Assembly: GCA_965369445.1 (NCBI GenBank)
Contig: CBDUQU010000160.1
Location: forward strand, 1-6,218
DNA length: 6,218 nt
Direction: 5' to 3'
DNA from: SM23-73-3 sp965369445
Lineage (GTDB): Bacteria > Zixibacteria > MSB-5A5 > SM1-73
Positions 1-5,257 of this stretch are shown here, one piece after another. Position numbers and translations under genes: made by a program. The notes under the pieces were generated by a model. The model had not been told where the DNA came from and did no database searches. It saw only the letters and a list, made by a program, of their open reading frames with translations. Positions within the stretch are counted from its first letter, which is position 1. Every line of letters starts with the position of its first letter.

Positions 1-143
1 CCGATGTTTAGGGAATTCTGCTTACCGGCAAGATGGAGGCCCAGGTCAACGGGACCAAAGAAGTCGCTGCCCACCGGAAACCGTTGGACCCTGTAAAAGG
101 ACGTCCCCGCGTCAACGAAAAGCACCTTCTGATTGATCTGCAT
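1..143 (-). CDS. Aldehyde:ferredoxin oxidoreductase-like protein, N-terminal fragment (runs off left edge)
   Basis: Reading leftward from an ATG at 143 gives 47 codons, open to the window edge. The start is preceded by a purine-rich GAGGGAG about 6 nt upstream. The peptide begins MQINQKVLFVDAGTSFYRV and continues with FGPVDLGLHLAG and NSLNIG. The opening KVLxVD with a following strand is the usual beginning of the N-terminal domain of tungsten-containing aldehyde:ferredoxin oxidoreductases, and the GPVDLG/NSLNIG segments recall one subfamily of these proteins. Complete members are about 600 residues, bind a tungsten bis-pterin and a [4Fe-4S] cluster, and oxidise aldehydes to acids with ferredoxin as acceptor. 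The cofactor-binding residues lie outside the window. It starts 83 bp after the methyltransferase gene on the same strand and may be co-transcribed. A weak stem, GATTC (144-148) with GAATC (165-169), would put the ribosome-binding site in its loop. The assignment comes from recognising the N-terminus only. Confidence 0.7.
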   Translation of the reverse strand, partial: MQINQKVLFVDAGTSFYRVQRFPVGSDFFGPVDLGLHLAGKQNSLNI

Positions 144-226
144 GATTCACTCCCTCGCTATTTCGAATCAGGCGTGAACAGACTATTACCCGAAGAGACA
201 GCCTCCCCTCGGTCTATTGCAGTGGT

Positions 227-988
227 CTAGCGATGTCTCTTGATCTTCTTCCCGTTCGGCTTAACACAACAAAACACCGGAATATCCTCAGCATCATCCT
301 TCGGACGGTTTTGGTGGAGGTTAAACCCCGATCTTTGCAGAAAGTTTCTCCAAATCTCTATAGCAAAAAGACCACACCGGTGATAGTCATGCTCTACTCT
401 CAACTTCCCTTTCTTGCGAATCAAGTAGACTAAGGTTTTCTCAAAAATGTCATCCTTCGGATTCGGGTCGTACTGATTCTCGATGAAGGTTATGTCCAGA
501 TCATCTCTTCTGGAGGTCCATATGTTGGTCTCGTCTTGCTTGAATCGCTCCTTAACCTCGTCGGGGTGAGTAATCATCACCCCACCTGGTTTCAAATGCT
601 TGTATGCCGCCTTGAATACCTTGAGTAAGTCTCTTTTGGTTGTCATGTAGGTGATCGCATCATTGATGAAAACAGAATCGAATTGCCGCTTCAGGTCAAA
701 ATTCCGCATATCTGCCAACCGGAATTCAGATTCCGGATTTAGTTTTTTCGCGTTGCCAAGCATAGGTCGGCTGATGTCGATTCCCGTCACCTTAAAGTGT
801 CGTTTCAGATGAAGTGTATTCTTGCCGCCACCACATCCCATATCCAGCAGAGTGCAGACTTTGATCTTGGCGTGCTTTTTTATCAGCCTGGTAAAGAGTT
901 CACTCTCTTCCCTGTAGACCTCAACGTCTTCCCAGATAGGCCAGAGCCAGGCAAGGTCATGATATAAGCGATTGGCTTTCTTCTTCAC
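227..988 (-). CDS. Class I SAM-dependent methyltransferase, substrate unknown
   Basis: A 253-residue protein from a GTG start at 988. AGGAG lies 5 nt upstream of this GTG, and the recognisable domain begins soon after it. The longer in-frame ORF to 1132 would overlap the end of the flavoprotein gene and adds no domain-like sequence. The Rossmann methyltransferase core shows motif I LLDMGCGGG (residues 47-55), the acidic end of strand 2 in GIDIS (69-73), ADMRNF (92-97), FDSVFINDAITYM (103-115) and the LKPGG turn (132-136). This is the pattern of small soluble methyltransferases acting on metabolites, sugars or cofactors. The N-terminal YHDLAWLWPIWEDVEVY resembles the lid of sugar or small-molecule O/N-methyltransferases. 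The C-terminus is basic. It lies 28 bp after the flavoprotein gene and before the oxidoreductase, so one transcript is likely. Its base composition is AT-richer than the flavoprotein gene. The substrate cannot be read from sequence. Confidence 0.85.
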   Translation of the reverse strand: MKKKANRLYHDLAWLWPIWEDVEVYREESELFTRLIKKHAKIKVCTLLDMGCGGGKNTLHLKRHFKVTGIDISRPMLGNAKKLNPESEFRLADMRNFDLKRQFDSVFINDAITYMTTKRDLLKVFKAAYKHLKPGGVMITHPDEVKERFKQDETNIWTSRRDDLDITFIENQYDPNPKDDIFEKTLVYLIRKKGKLRVEHDYHRCGLFAIEIWRNFLQRSGFNLHQNRPKDDAEDIPVFCCVKPNGKKIKRHR

Positions 989-1016
989 AACGTCTCCTCT
1001 CACGACGGATAACTCC

Positions 1017-2282
1017 CTACCTCGCCGCTGACCGACCAGCAACCCAACCGGTGGAAAATGCAGCCTGTAGGTTATAACCTCCGGTGTCGGCATCGACATC
1101 CAGCACTTCCCCGGCGAAATAGAGGCCCTCAACCAGTCGGGAAGCCATGGTTCGGGGGTCGACCTCCTTCGTATCCACTCCGCCGGCGGTGATGATCGCG
1201 TCGTTGAAAGGACGGTACCCGGTCACCTCCAGGCGAAAATCCTTCAACCAGAGCCGCAGCCGTTTTCGCTCCTCTGCCGTGATCTGGTGCCCCACCTTGT
1301 CCGGTGGGATACCTGTTAGATCTATACAGACCGGAATAAGTTTTGCCGGCAGCAACTCTTTAAGCAGCGTGCGAAACTTCTGTTTGCCATGCGCCTCAAG
1401 GTCACGAAGAAGACGCTCATTCAGCTTGCGCTGGTCGAGAGCCGGTTTTAGATCAATGGAAAGGATGACTCTCTGGTGCAGACGCAGCGCATCTACAACC
1501 AGCCTGCTTGAGGAAAGGATGATCGGCCCGGAAAGTCCAAAGTGCGTAAAGAGCATTTCGCCAAAGGCCTCTGCCCGCTTTTTCCCATCGATTAACACCT
1601 GGATGTTCACACTACGCAAACTCAGGCCCTGCAGCTTGGGGGCCGTCTCCCCGGCCGTTTCCAACGGAACCAGCGCCGGTCGAATCGGCACAACGGTATG
1701 CCCCGCCGATTTGGCCAGGCGATAGCCATCTCCGGTCGAGCCGGTGATAGGGTAAGATGCCCCACCGGTAGCCACGATAACCGCATCTGCCCGAAAGACC
1801 CGCTCGGCTGTGCTCTGATCGGTCGAGCCCTTTCCGATCCGAACTCCATTCACGCTTTTTCCCTCTACTAAAAGCCCCTCAACCGACGATCGCGCTCGCA
1901 GTGTCACACCAGATTTCCTGGCCCAGGCTGACAGCGCGTCCACGATATCCTTGGCCTGATCACTGACTGGAAAAACCCGTCCCCCCCGCTCGGTCACAGT
2001 TCGAATACCAAGTTTATCGAGAAAGGTCACCAGCTCAGAGCTGAAAAAACGGGAAAAGGCCTGGCGAAGGAAACGCCCGTTGGGTCCAAAGTGCGATATG
2101 AACCTGGAGACTGGAGCCACGTTGGTCAGGTTGCAGCGTCCCTTGCCGGTGATGCGCAGTTTCCGTCCCGGGCGGTACATCTTTTCCAAAAGCAGCGTCT
2201 CGGCCCCCTGTTCGGCCGCTTGCCCGGCAGCCATCAAGCCGGCTGCGCCCCCTCCGATCACGATTACTTTACGTTGTGCCAT
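1017..2282 (-). CDS. HI0933/YhiN (BaiN)-family FAD-dependent oxidoreductase
   Basis: A 421-residue, full-length member of the HI0933 flavoprotein family (usual length about 400). The N-terminal dinucleotide fold is VIVIGGGAAGLMAAG (residues 6-20). The family hallmark RPGRKLRITGKGRCNLTN spans 37-54, followed by RGGRVFP (99-105), VIVATGGASYPITGSTGDGY (168-187), HFGLSGP (247-253), AGGVDTKEVDP (366-376) and the C-terminal FAD-binding signature GLYFAGEVLDVDADTGGYN (386-404). From family knowledge, E. coli YhiN has been reported to make dihydrouridine in 23S rRNA, and a clostridial relative (BaiN) was linked to bile-acid dehydroxylation. Which reaction applies here is an inference, with the rRNA role more likely in an unrelated bacterium. 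The ATG has only a weak purine-rich site (AGGCAGG) upstream. It is the first gene of the leftward set, divergent from the DUF4097 gene. No frameshift or missing motif was seen. Confidence 0.92.
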   Translation of the reverse strand: MAQRKVIVIGGGAAGLMAAGQAAEQGAETLLLEKMYRPGRKLRITGKGRCNLTNVAPVSRFISHFGPNGRFLRQAFSRFFSSELVTFLDKLGIRTVTERGGRVFPVSDQAKDIVDALSAWARKSGVTLRARSSVEGLLVEGKSVNGVRIGKGSTDQSTAERVFRADAVIVATGGASYPITGSTGDGYRLAKSAGHTVVPIRPALVPLETAGETAPKLQGLSLRSVNIQVLIDGKKRAEAFGEMLFTHFGLSGPIILSSSRLVVDALRLHQRVILSIDLKPALDQRKLNERLLRDLEAHGKQKFRTLLKELLPAKLIPVCIDLTGIPPDKVGHQITAEERKRLRLWLKDFRLEVTGYRPFNDAIITAGGVDTKEVDPRTMASRLVEGLYFAGEVLDVDADTGGYNLQAAFSTGWVAGRSAAR

Positions 2283-2339
2283 ATATCTGCCTGCCTACCG
2301 GCGCTATTCTGAATTGCAAAATACAAAACACACCCAGAC

Positions 2340-2367
2340 ATAATAGTGATTGTTACAGTTTAGGCAA
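2340..2367 (-). promoter_or_regulatory. Weak candidate promoter for the leftward flavoprotein operon
   Basis: On the minus strand TTGCCT (2362-2367) and TATTAT (2340-2345) are separated by 16 nt, about 55 bp upstream of the flavoprotein ATG. Each box matches the sigma-70 consensus at four of six positions, so this is only a candidate. The 266-bp divergent region 2283-2548 must hold promoters for both directions. On the plus strand a TTGACC at 2477-2482 has no good -10 partner, and a TTGACA at 2506-2511 is too close to the DUF4097 start and also lacks a good partner. Confidence 0.28.
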
Positions 2368-2548
2368 GAAATAACGAGAAGCGGCCATACCCATCAGCAA
2401 CCCTCAGCGGAAACTTTCCCAAGTTGTTCTCGTAAGAATAGGCGACACTAAGTCATATTCGATCCAGAATTTTGGCTTGACCAAGATATTCTCAGAAATT
2501 CGGAATTGACAGTTGCCATCAAAAAACTCTCTAAAGATTGGAGGATCT

Positions 2549-3616
2549 ATGAAGTCACTCTGTCGTTGCCTGTTGGCTGGATTGCTCGTAGTAATGGTCG
2601 CCTACGGCACGGCCGTTGCCGGTGGGAAGGTGGAAACCTTCACCTTTGAGGACATTCATTCGATCGACATCGAGACGGTCAGCGGTAACATCACGATAAC
2701 ACCCGGTAAAACGGATAAGCTAACTGTCGAATTGATAAACGATCTTGACGATCCCGAGCAGCTCGATCCTGAACTGGAAGCCGAAGAGGGAGAACTATCC
2801 ATCGAGGAGAACTTCACCGGCAACCGGGTCAGAGGAAAAACTCATTGGACAGTGTACCTGCCCAAAACGGCCAGGCTTCGCTCAATTGAATGCAGCACCG
2901 CCTCCGGAGACATGTTATTTGAGGGGTTTGACGTGGACTTCATCGAAACGGAATCAGCATCGGGAGAAGTTTCGATCAATTCTCTTACCGCAAAGGAACT
3001 TGAGCTTTCCACAGCCTCGGGAGCGATAATCTTAGACGACTGCAAGGTGGATTTCGTCAAGGTCAGCTCGGCATCCGGAAAGATAGCAGCCAATTCCGTA
3101 CGGGCGAAGGAGATTGATCTCTCCACCGCCTCAGGGAAAATAGTCGTCGAAGATTGCGAGGCGAAAACCATCGAAACCAGCTCAGCTTCCGGAAAAATCT
3201 CTGTTGGTGCGGTTACCACCGAGGAATTGGAGCTGTCCACTGCTTCAGGACGGATAGTTGTCGAGGACAGCGACATCAAAGAGCTGGTCGAGGCATCCTG
3301 TGCCAGCGGGGACGTGCAGATTTATTTGAGCCGCCTGCCTTCCAAGCATCTTCGTGCCTCATCCGCCAGCGGCGATGTGGATCTTGAGGTGCCCCAGTTC
3401 GGAGATAATTTTACCATGACCCTGACCAAGCGAGCAAACAGGGGAAAAATCAAGTGCCCCTTCGAATACACTGAGAAGGAGACCCTTCGTCTTCACAGGC
3501 ACGACAAGCACCTCACGGATCGCTATTTGGTGAAGCGAGGCGAAGGCGGACCCGATATCAAACTGTCGACAGCCAGCGGGACCATCAGAGTCAAAACACA
3601 GACCAAGGGCAAATAA
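2549..3616 (+). CDS. Secreted DUF4097-family putative adhesin with ASG repeat ladder
   Basis: A 355-residue protein from ATG 2549, chosen because GGAGG ends 4 nt before it and because it opens directly with a signal peptide. An ATG 12 codons upstream has no comparable site and would spoil the signal peptide. Residues 1-24 have a short basic start, a hydrophobic core LLAGLLVVMVA and an AVA cleavage motif before GGKVE, so export to the periplasm or cell surface is expected. The mature protein begins with IDIETVSGNITIT, typical of DUF4097, a family predicted to fold as a beta helix or solenoid and annotated as putative adhesin. The centre is a regular repeat array (see the repeat feature). After a break (about residues 284-340) that is rich in basic residues, a last LSTASGTIRV closes the protein. 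No catalytic motif is visible. It appears monocistronic and is followed by a strong terminator. Its role on the surface or in the envelope is inferred. Confidence 0.87.
   Translation: MKSLCRCLLAGLLVVMVAYGTAVAGGKVETFTFEDIHSIDIETVSGNITITPGKTDKLTVELINDLDDPEQLDPELEAEEGELSIEENFTGNRVRGKTHWTVYLPKTARLRSIECSTASGDMLFEGFDVDFIETESASGEVSINSLTAKELELSTASGAIILDDCKVDFVKVSSASGKIAANSVRAKEIDLSTASGKIVVEDCEAKTIETSSASGKISVGAVTTEELELSTASGRIVVEDSDIKELVEASCASGDVQIYLSRLPSKHLRASSASGDVDLEVPQFGDNFTMTLTKRANRGKIKCPFEYTEKETLRLHRHDKHLTDRYLVKRGEGGPDIKLSTASGTIRVKTQTKGK
2897..3373 (+). repeat. In-frame 57-bp tandem repeats coding for alternating TASG/SASG units
   Basis: ASG tripeptides begin at residues 118, 137, 156, 175, 194, 213, 232, 252 and 273 of the DUF4097 protein. 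The spacing is 19 residues for six steps, then 20 and 21. Further copies are VSG at 45 and ASG at 342. Successive units alternate in kind. Those starting TASG lead into an acidic strand such as KIVVED(C/S), while those starting SASG lead into KI-A-S-AKEL-LS. The true period is therefore about 38 residues (114 bp). The alternation fits a beta solenoid whose successive rungs present different faces. The DNA copies have diverged at third positions, so the array is old rather than freshly amplified. Confidence 0.85.
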
Positions 3617-3637
3617 TAGGAAGAACCCCCTCGGGAA

Positions 3638-3700
3638 TGGCGGAGAAGCGTTCCGCCAGGAAAGCAGAAGAGACTCGTCTGAGGAGACGCGCAGGCGTCT
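3638..3700 (+). other. Hairpin series in the 3' untranslated region of the DUF4097 gene
   Basis: Between the stop codon and the terminator the transcript can form TGGCGGA (3638-3644) with TCCGCCA (3652-3658), then CGTCT (3676-3680) with AGACG (3685-3689), or alternatively AGACGC (3685-3690) with GCGTCT (3695-3700). The last two stems share AGACG and exclude each other. None is followed by a T run, so they are not terminators themselves. They may protect the mRNA 3' end. I see no known RNA family here. Confidence 0.45.
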
Positions 3701-3717
3701 GGATTTACCTGCTCTCA

Positions 3718-3746
3718 GGCGGATGTTATCATCCGCCTTCTTTTTT
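3718..3746 (+). terminator. Rho-independent terminator after the DUF4097 gene
   Basis: GGCGGATG (3718-3725) pairs perfectly with CATCCGCC (3730-3737) across a TTAT loop and is followed by TTCTTTTTT (3738-3746). This is a textbook intrinsic terminator about 100 bp after the DUF4097 stop. It separates that gene from the convergent nuclease cassette. Confidence 0.9.
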
Positions 3747-3816
3747 CGCTAGTATCATCAGGCAATGCCATCAGGCCTCCTCCATCAGAATCAGGTCTCC
3801 AGCAATTCTATCTGGC

Positions 3817-3931
3817 GTATAACGATGAGTTAAGCTCCCGCGCCGAATGAAAGCTGCATCTCAGCTTCGAGATAGCCGCCCTGACCGCTCGAAAGGGCCG
3901 ACACGCGGTCAGCTTCAACGACATGTTAGCT
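3817..3931 (-). other. Integron-type attC recombination site downstream of the nuclease gene
   Basis: Read on the minus strand, the site runs: R'' box AGCTAAC (3925-3931), 5-nt spacer (3920-3924), L'' box GTTGAAGC (3912-3919), about 75 nt of imperfect inverted repeat, L' box GCTTAAC (3829-3835), 5-nt spacer (3824-3828), R' box GTTATAC (3817-3823). The L boxes pair fully except for one extra base in L'' (position 3916), the extrahelical base that orients attC sites. The stem continues as AGCT plus CCGCG/CGCGG. From what is known of integrons, this layout matches the aadA-type attC, including TAAC-N5-GTT at one end and AAC-N5-GTTA at the other. R'' lies 8 bp after the nuclease stop codon and points the same way, as in real cassettes. 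The present R' is imperfect (GTTATAC against GTTRRRY). The internal segment also contains CTGACCGC with GCGGTCAG near 3881-3912, an alternative fold. Confidence 0.82.
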
Positions 3932-3939
3932 TGATTTCA

Positions 3940-4830
3940 TTATTCCTTTTTCTCGACTATTTCGTACTTGAGGCTTCTTGCTCTTTGAAGAAACTTGTTG
4001 ATGTTTCCTATCCCCCACTGTGTACTCACAGCGATTCTTGTATCCTCTAGCTCAATTATCTCTTCTGGCCTTAGATAGTGTCTTCTATATCCAGAATCGG
4101 CATGAATCTCCTGTGCTCTTTCGATTGTGTCAAAGCAACCCCATGATCCTTGCAGAGATCGAGAAAATACACTTTCAAGTCTTGAGTAAGTAATGCCCGG
4201 ATTGTCCCCAACATATTTCCTAAATATCGCGTGTACAACTCGACTCTTGCCATATTCTCCTTTGTTGAACGTGTACTTTGTTCGGTCAAATCTCTTACTT
4301 AGATTCTTGAAGTAGGTGTCCGTGATAACGTAGATGTTATTGTCCTGACCTTTGTATCGTCTAAGGGTCAATGCCGCCACTGGGATTGAGTCTCTTATCA
4401 AGCACCCGCTAGATATTGATTCCGCAAGATTCTTGTCGATGGCGCTTCCTACTAAGACACCGATATATTTGGGCTCCGCTATGTGTAATTCCCTTTCAAC
4501 TAGTTTCTCTATTTGGTGCGTCTCGCTCAAGTAGTCTTCCAGTTGATCCAGATGATCTTTGGTAAGTTCACCAAGTTTGAGTTCTAGTACGCCCAATGTG
4601 GATTCTCCATATAATACTAGTAGATCAATTCGGCCGTCAGTATTCCTTTTCACCCGTCCACCCTTGATGGGTAGTTCCGCCTTCAATATCTCAATTGTTG
4701 CAAGTTCGTCATCGTCCAGAATTAGCACATCTGGATTCTCTATCAGATACGATTCCATTGACAGCTCTCGCTTGAAGTCCATCGGTGTGAGCTTGATATT
4801 GTTCGCAGTCAGGTGCCTATAAATGTGCAT
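3940..4830 (-). CDS. NucS/DUF91-like PD-(D/E)XK nuclease with C-terminal QWGIGN domain
   Basis: A 296-residue soluble protein. ATG 4830 is preceded by AAGGGG about 6 nt upstream, and internal ATGs at codons 17 and 25 are alternatives. Residues 24-100 have the layout of an endonuclease NucS-type domain: E26 in ESYLIENPDVL, D69 in GRIDLLVLY, E83 and K85 in GVLELKLGE, then Q96 and Y100 in DQLEDY. The steps D-14-E-2-K-11-Q-4-Y match, as I recall them, the catalytic residues of archaeal NucS. All expected PD-(D/E)XK residues are present, so metal-dependent DNA cleavage is plausible. Residues about 115-160 finish the nuclease fold (KYIGVLVGSAID). Residues about 195-290 form a second domain with LQGSWGCFDTIE, RRHYLRPEEIIEL and QWGIGNI (271-277). 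I have seen a similar module only in uncharacterised proteins, where it may bind DNA or a partner. The gene is AT-richer than the flavoprotein and DUF4097 genes, and it sits inside an attC-bounded cassette, so acquisition by transfer is likely. A defence role is inferred. Confidence 0.8.
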   Translation of the reverse strand: MHIYRHLTANNIKLTPMDFKRELSMESYLIENPDVLILDDDELATIEILKAELPIKGGRVKRNTDGRIDLLVLYGESTLGVLELKLGELTKDHLDQLEDYLSETHQIEKLVERELHIAEPKYIGVLVGSAIDKNLAESISSGCLIRDSIPVAALTLRRYKGQDNNIYVITDTYFKNLSKRFDRTKYTFNKGEYGKSRVVHAIFRKYVGDNPGITYSRLESVFSRSLQGSWGCFDTIERAQEIHADSGYRRHYLRPEEIIELEDTRIAVSTQWGIGNINKFLQRARSLKYEIVEKKE

Positions 4831-4848
4831 AGCAGTCCCCTTTCAAGT

Positions 4849-4878
4849 GCCTTAAGAAGCAGGCATGTCTTCTAAGGC
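4849..4878 (-). other. Leader hairpin just upstream of the nuclease ribosome-binding site
   Basis: GCCTTAAGAAG (4849-4859) pairs with CTTCTAAGGC (4869-4878) with one bulged A and a 9-nt loop. On the nuclease mRNA it would end a few bases before the AAGGGG ribosome-binding site, and it lies inside the proposed cassette. It could affect translation or mRNA stability. No T run follows it, so it is not a terminator. Confidence 0.5.
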
Positions 4879-4879
4879 A

Positions 4880-4886
4880 AACTAAC
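4880..4886 (-). other. Candidate integron core site (R' box) at the 5' end of the cassette
   Basis: On the minus strand GTTAGTT fits the GTTRRRY core consensus at six of seven positions and lies 50 nt before the nuclease ATG, a normal distance in cassettes. Extended to GTTAGTTTG it complements the R'' end of the attC-like site (3925-3933) over 9 bp with one wobble. The upstream sequence does not form a convincing attC, so it may be an attI or a secondary integration site. Confidence 0.6.
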
Positions 4887-4895
4887 GGTGATTGT

Positions 4896-4927
4896 GCAGT
4901 CTGTATAAATCTGTAAAGACAGACTGC
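4896..4927. repeat. Perfect 9-bp inverted repeat between promoter and cassette
   Basis: GCAGTCTGT (4896-4904) and ACAGACTGC (4919-4927) are exact inverted copies around a 14-nt AT-rich centre. The repeat begins almost at the predicted start of the leftward transcript, so it could be a repressor operator or a 5' mRNA hairpin. Nearby TCTGTATAA occurs at 4900-4908 and 4933-4941, with TCTGTAAAG at 4910-4918. The second exact copy overlaps the -10 box. Confidence 0.6.
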
Positions 4928-4935
4928 TCGTTTCT

Positions 4936-4965
4936 GTATAACACATTGGTTAAAAATAAAGTCAA
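4936..4965 (-). promoter_or_regulatory. Sigma-70-type promoter reading into the nuclease cassette
   Basis: On the minus strand TTGACT (4960-4965) and TTATAC (4936-4941) are 18 nt apart and separated by an AT-rich spacer. The -35 box matches consensus at five of six positions and the -10 box retains the key bases TAxxxT only in part. Transcription would start near 4929, giving a leader of about 100 nt. The promoter lies outside the proposed cassette boundary, the arrangement of an integron Pc promoter. Confidence 0.6.
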
Positions 4966-4978
4966 GCGTTTTTCTGTG

Positions 4979-5257
4979 CCTGCCAGGTCCCCTGACCTGG
5001 CAGGTTTCGGCCCCGTTGGGTCCGGGGGCTCAACGGACACATAAAAAGCCCAAGCTCCGATCCGACCCGCCCAGACTTGCTTCCTGTATGGACACCCTCT
5101 CTTAACAACGAATAATTTAGCACGCAGACCTTCCCAAATCAAGGAGATTCTTTCGAAATCCTGTGCAGGTGTTCGCGTTCTACCAGGTCCAGAATCTGAC
5201 ACATCTGTCAGGAGTAGCTCCTGACAGAACAAGAATCGGGTTCACCTAAAGGTGAAC
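4979..5257. repeat. Intergenic hairpin cluster, possible dispersed repeat element
   Basis: This stretch has no credible gene but holds several perfect inverted repeats. CCTGCCAGGTC (4979-4989) pairs with GACCTGGCAGG (4994-5004) over a 4-nt loop. TCTGTCAGGAG (5204-5214) pairs with CTCCTGACAGA (5218-5228) over 3 nt. GTTCACCT (5240-5247) pairs with AGGTGAAC (5250-5257) over 2 nt. CTGACA at 5196-5201 can also pair with TGTCAG at 5206-5211, competing with the second stem. None carries a terminator T run. A leftward ORF through it (4882-5232) has a low-complexity, unprotein-like sequence and contains the cassette promoter. A palindromic intergenic repeat family or an old element remnant would explain it. 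Confidence 0.4.

Larger units (their letters stand above)
3823..4885 (-). mobile_element. Putative single integron gene cassette carrying a nuclease-like gene
   Basis: The unit runs leftward from just inside a GTTAGTT core site (4880-4886) through one promoterless-looking ORF to the attC-like site at 3817-3931, about 1.06 kb in all. That is a normal size and arrangement for a one-gene cassette. If the ends were joined, R' would read GTTAGTTTG, which pairs with CAAGCTAAC at the R'' end over 9 bp with one G-T wobble. The existing junction GTTATAC pairs over only about four. No integrase gene and no second clear attC are present, so this would be a solitary cassette outside an integron, or the remnant of one. 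The seven bases GTTATAC also occur at 4936-4942 on the same strand, so that is a less likely alternative right boundary. Confidence 0.68.

Noticed and set aside
33..230. Rightward 65-codon ORF
   Set aside because: It is antisense to the recognisable oxidoreductase N-terminus at 1-143 and has no ribosome-binding site or domain.
989..1132. In-frame extension of the methyltransferase to an ATG at 1132
   Set aside because: It would overlap the conserved C-terminal part of the flavoprotein gene, adds no domain sequence, and a GTG with a good AGGAG site exists at 988.
3637..3822. Rightward 61-codon ORF after the DUF4097 gene
   Set aside because: It covers the hairpins and the intrinsic terminator, and its sequence is not protein-like.
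3847..4050. Rightward 67-codon ORF
   Set aside because: It lies across the attC-like palindrome and is antisense to the nuclease 3' end.
4896..4951. The palindrome upstream of the cassette as a complete upstream attC
   Set aside because: TAAC and GTTA flanks exist, but the arms are unequal by more than 10 nt and the L boxes do not pair, so only the core site is called.
5020..5230. A tRNA gene in the intergenic region
   Set aside because: No T-loop GTTCRANNC signature with a matching acceptor stem or anticodon arm was found on either strand.
4882..5232. Leftward 116-codon ORF
   Set aside because: It runs through several perfect palindromes, contains the cassette promoter and core site, has an odd low-complexity composition and no recognisable domain. 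More likely an intergenic repeat read through by chance.
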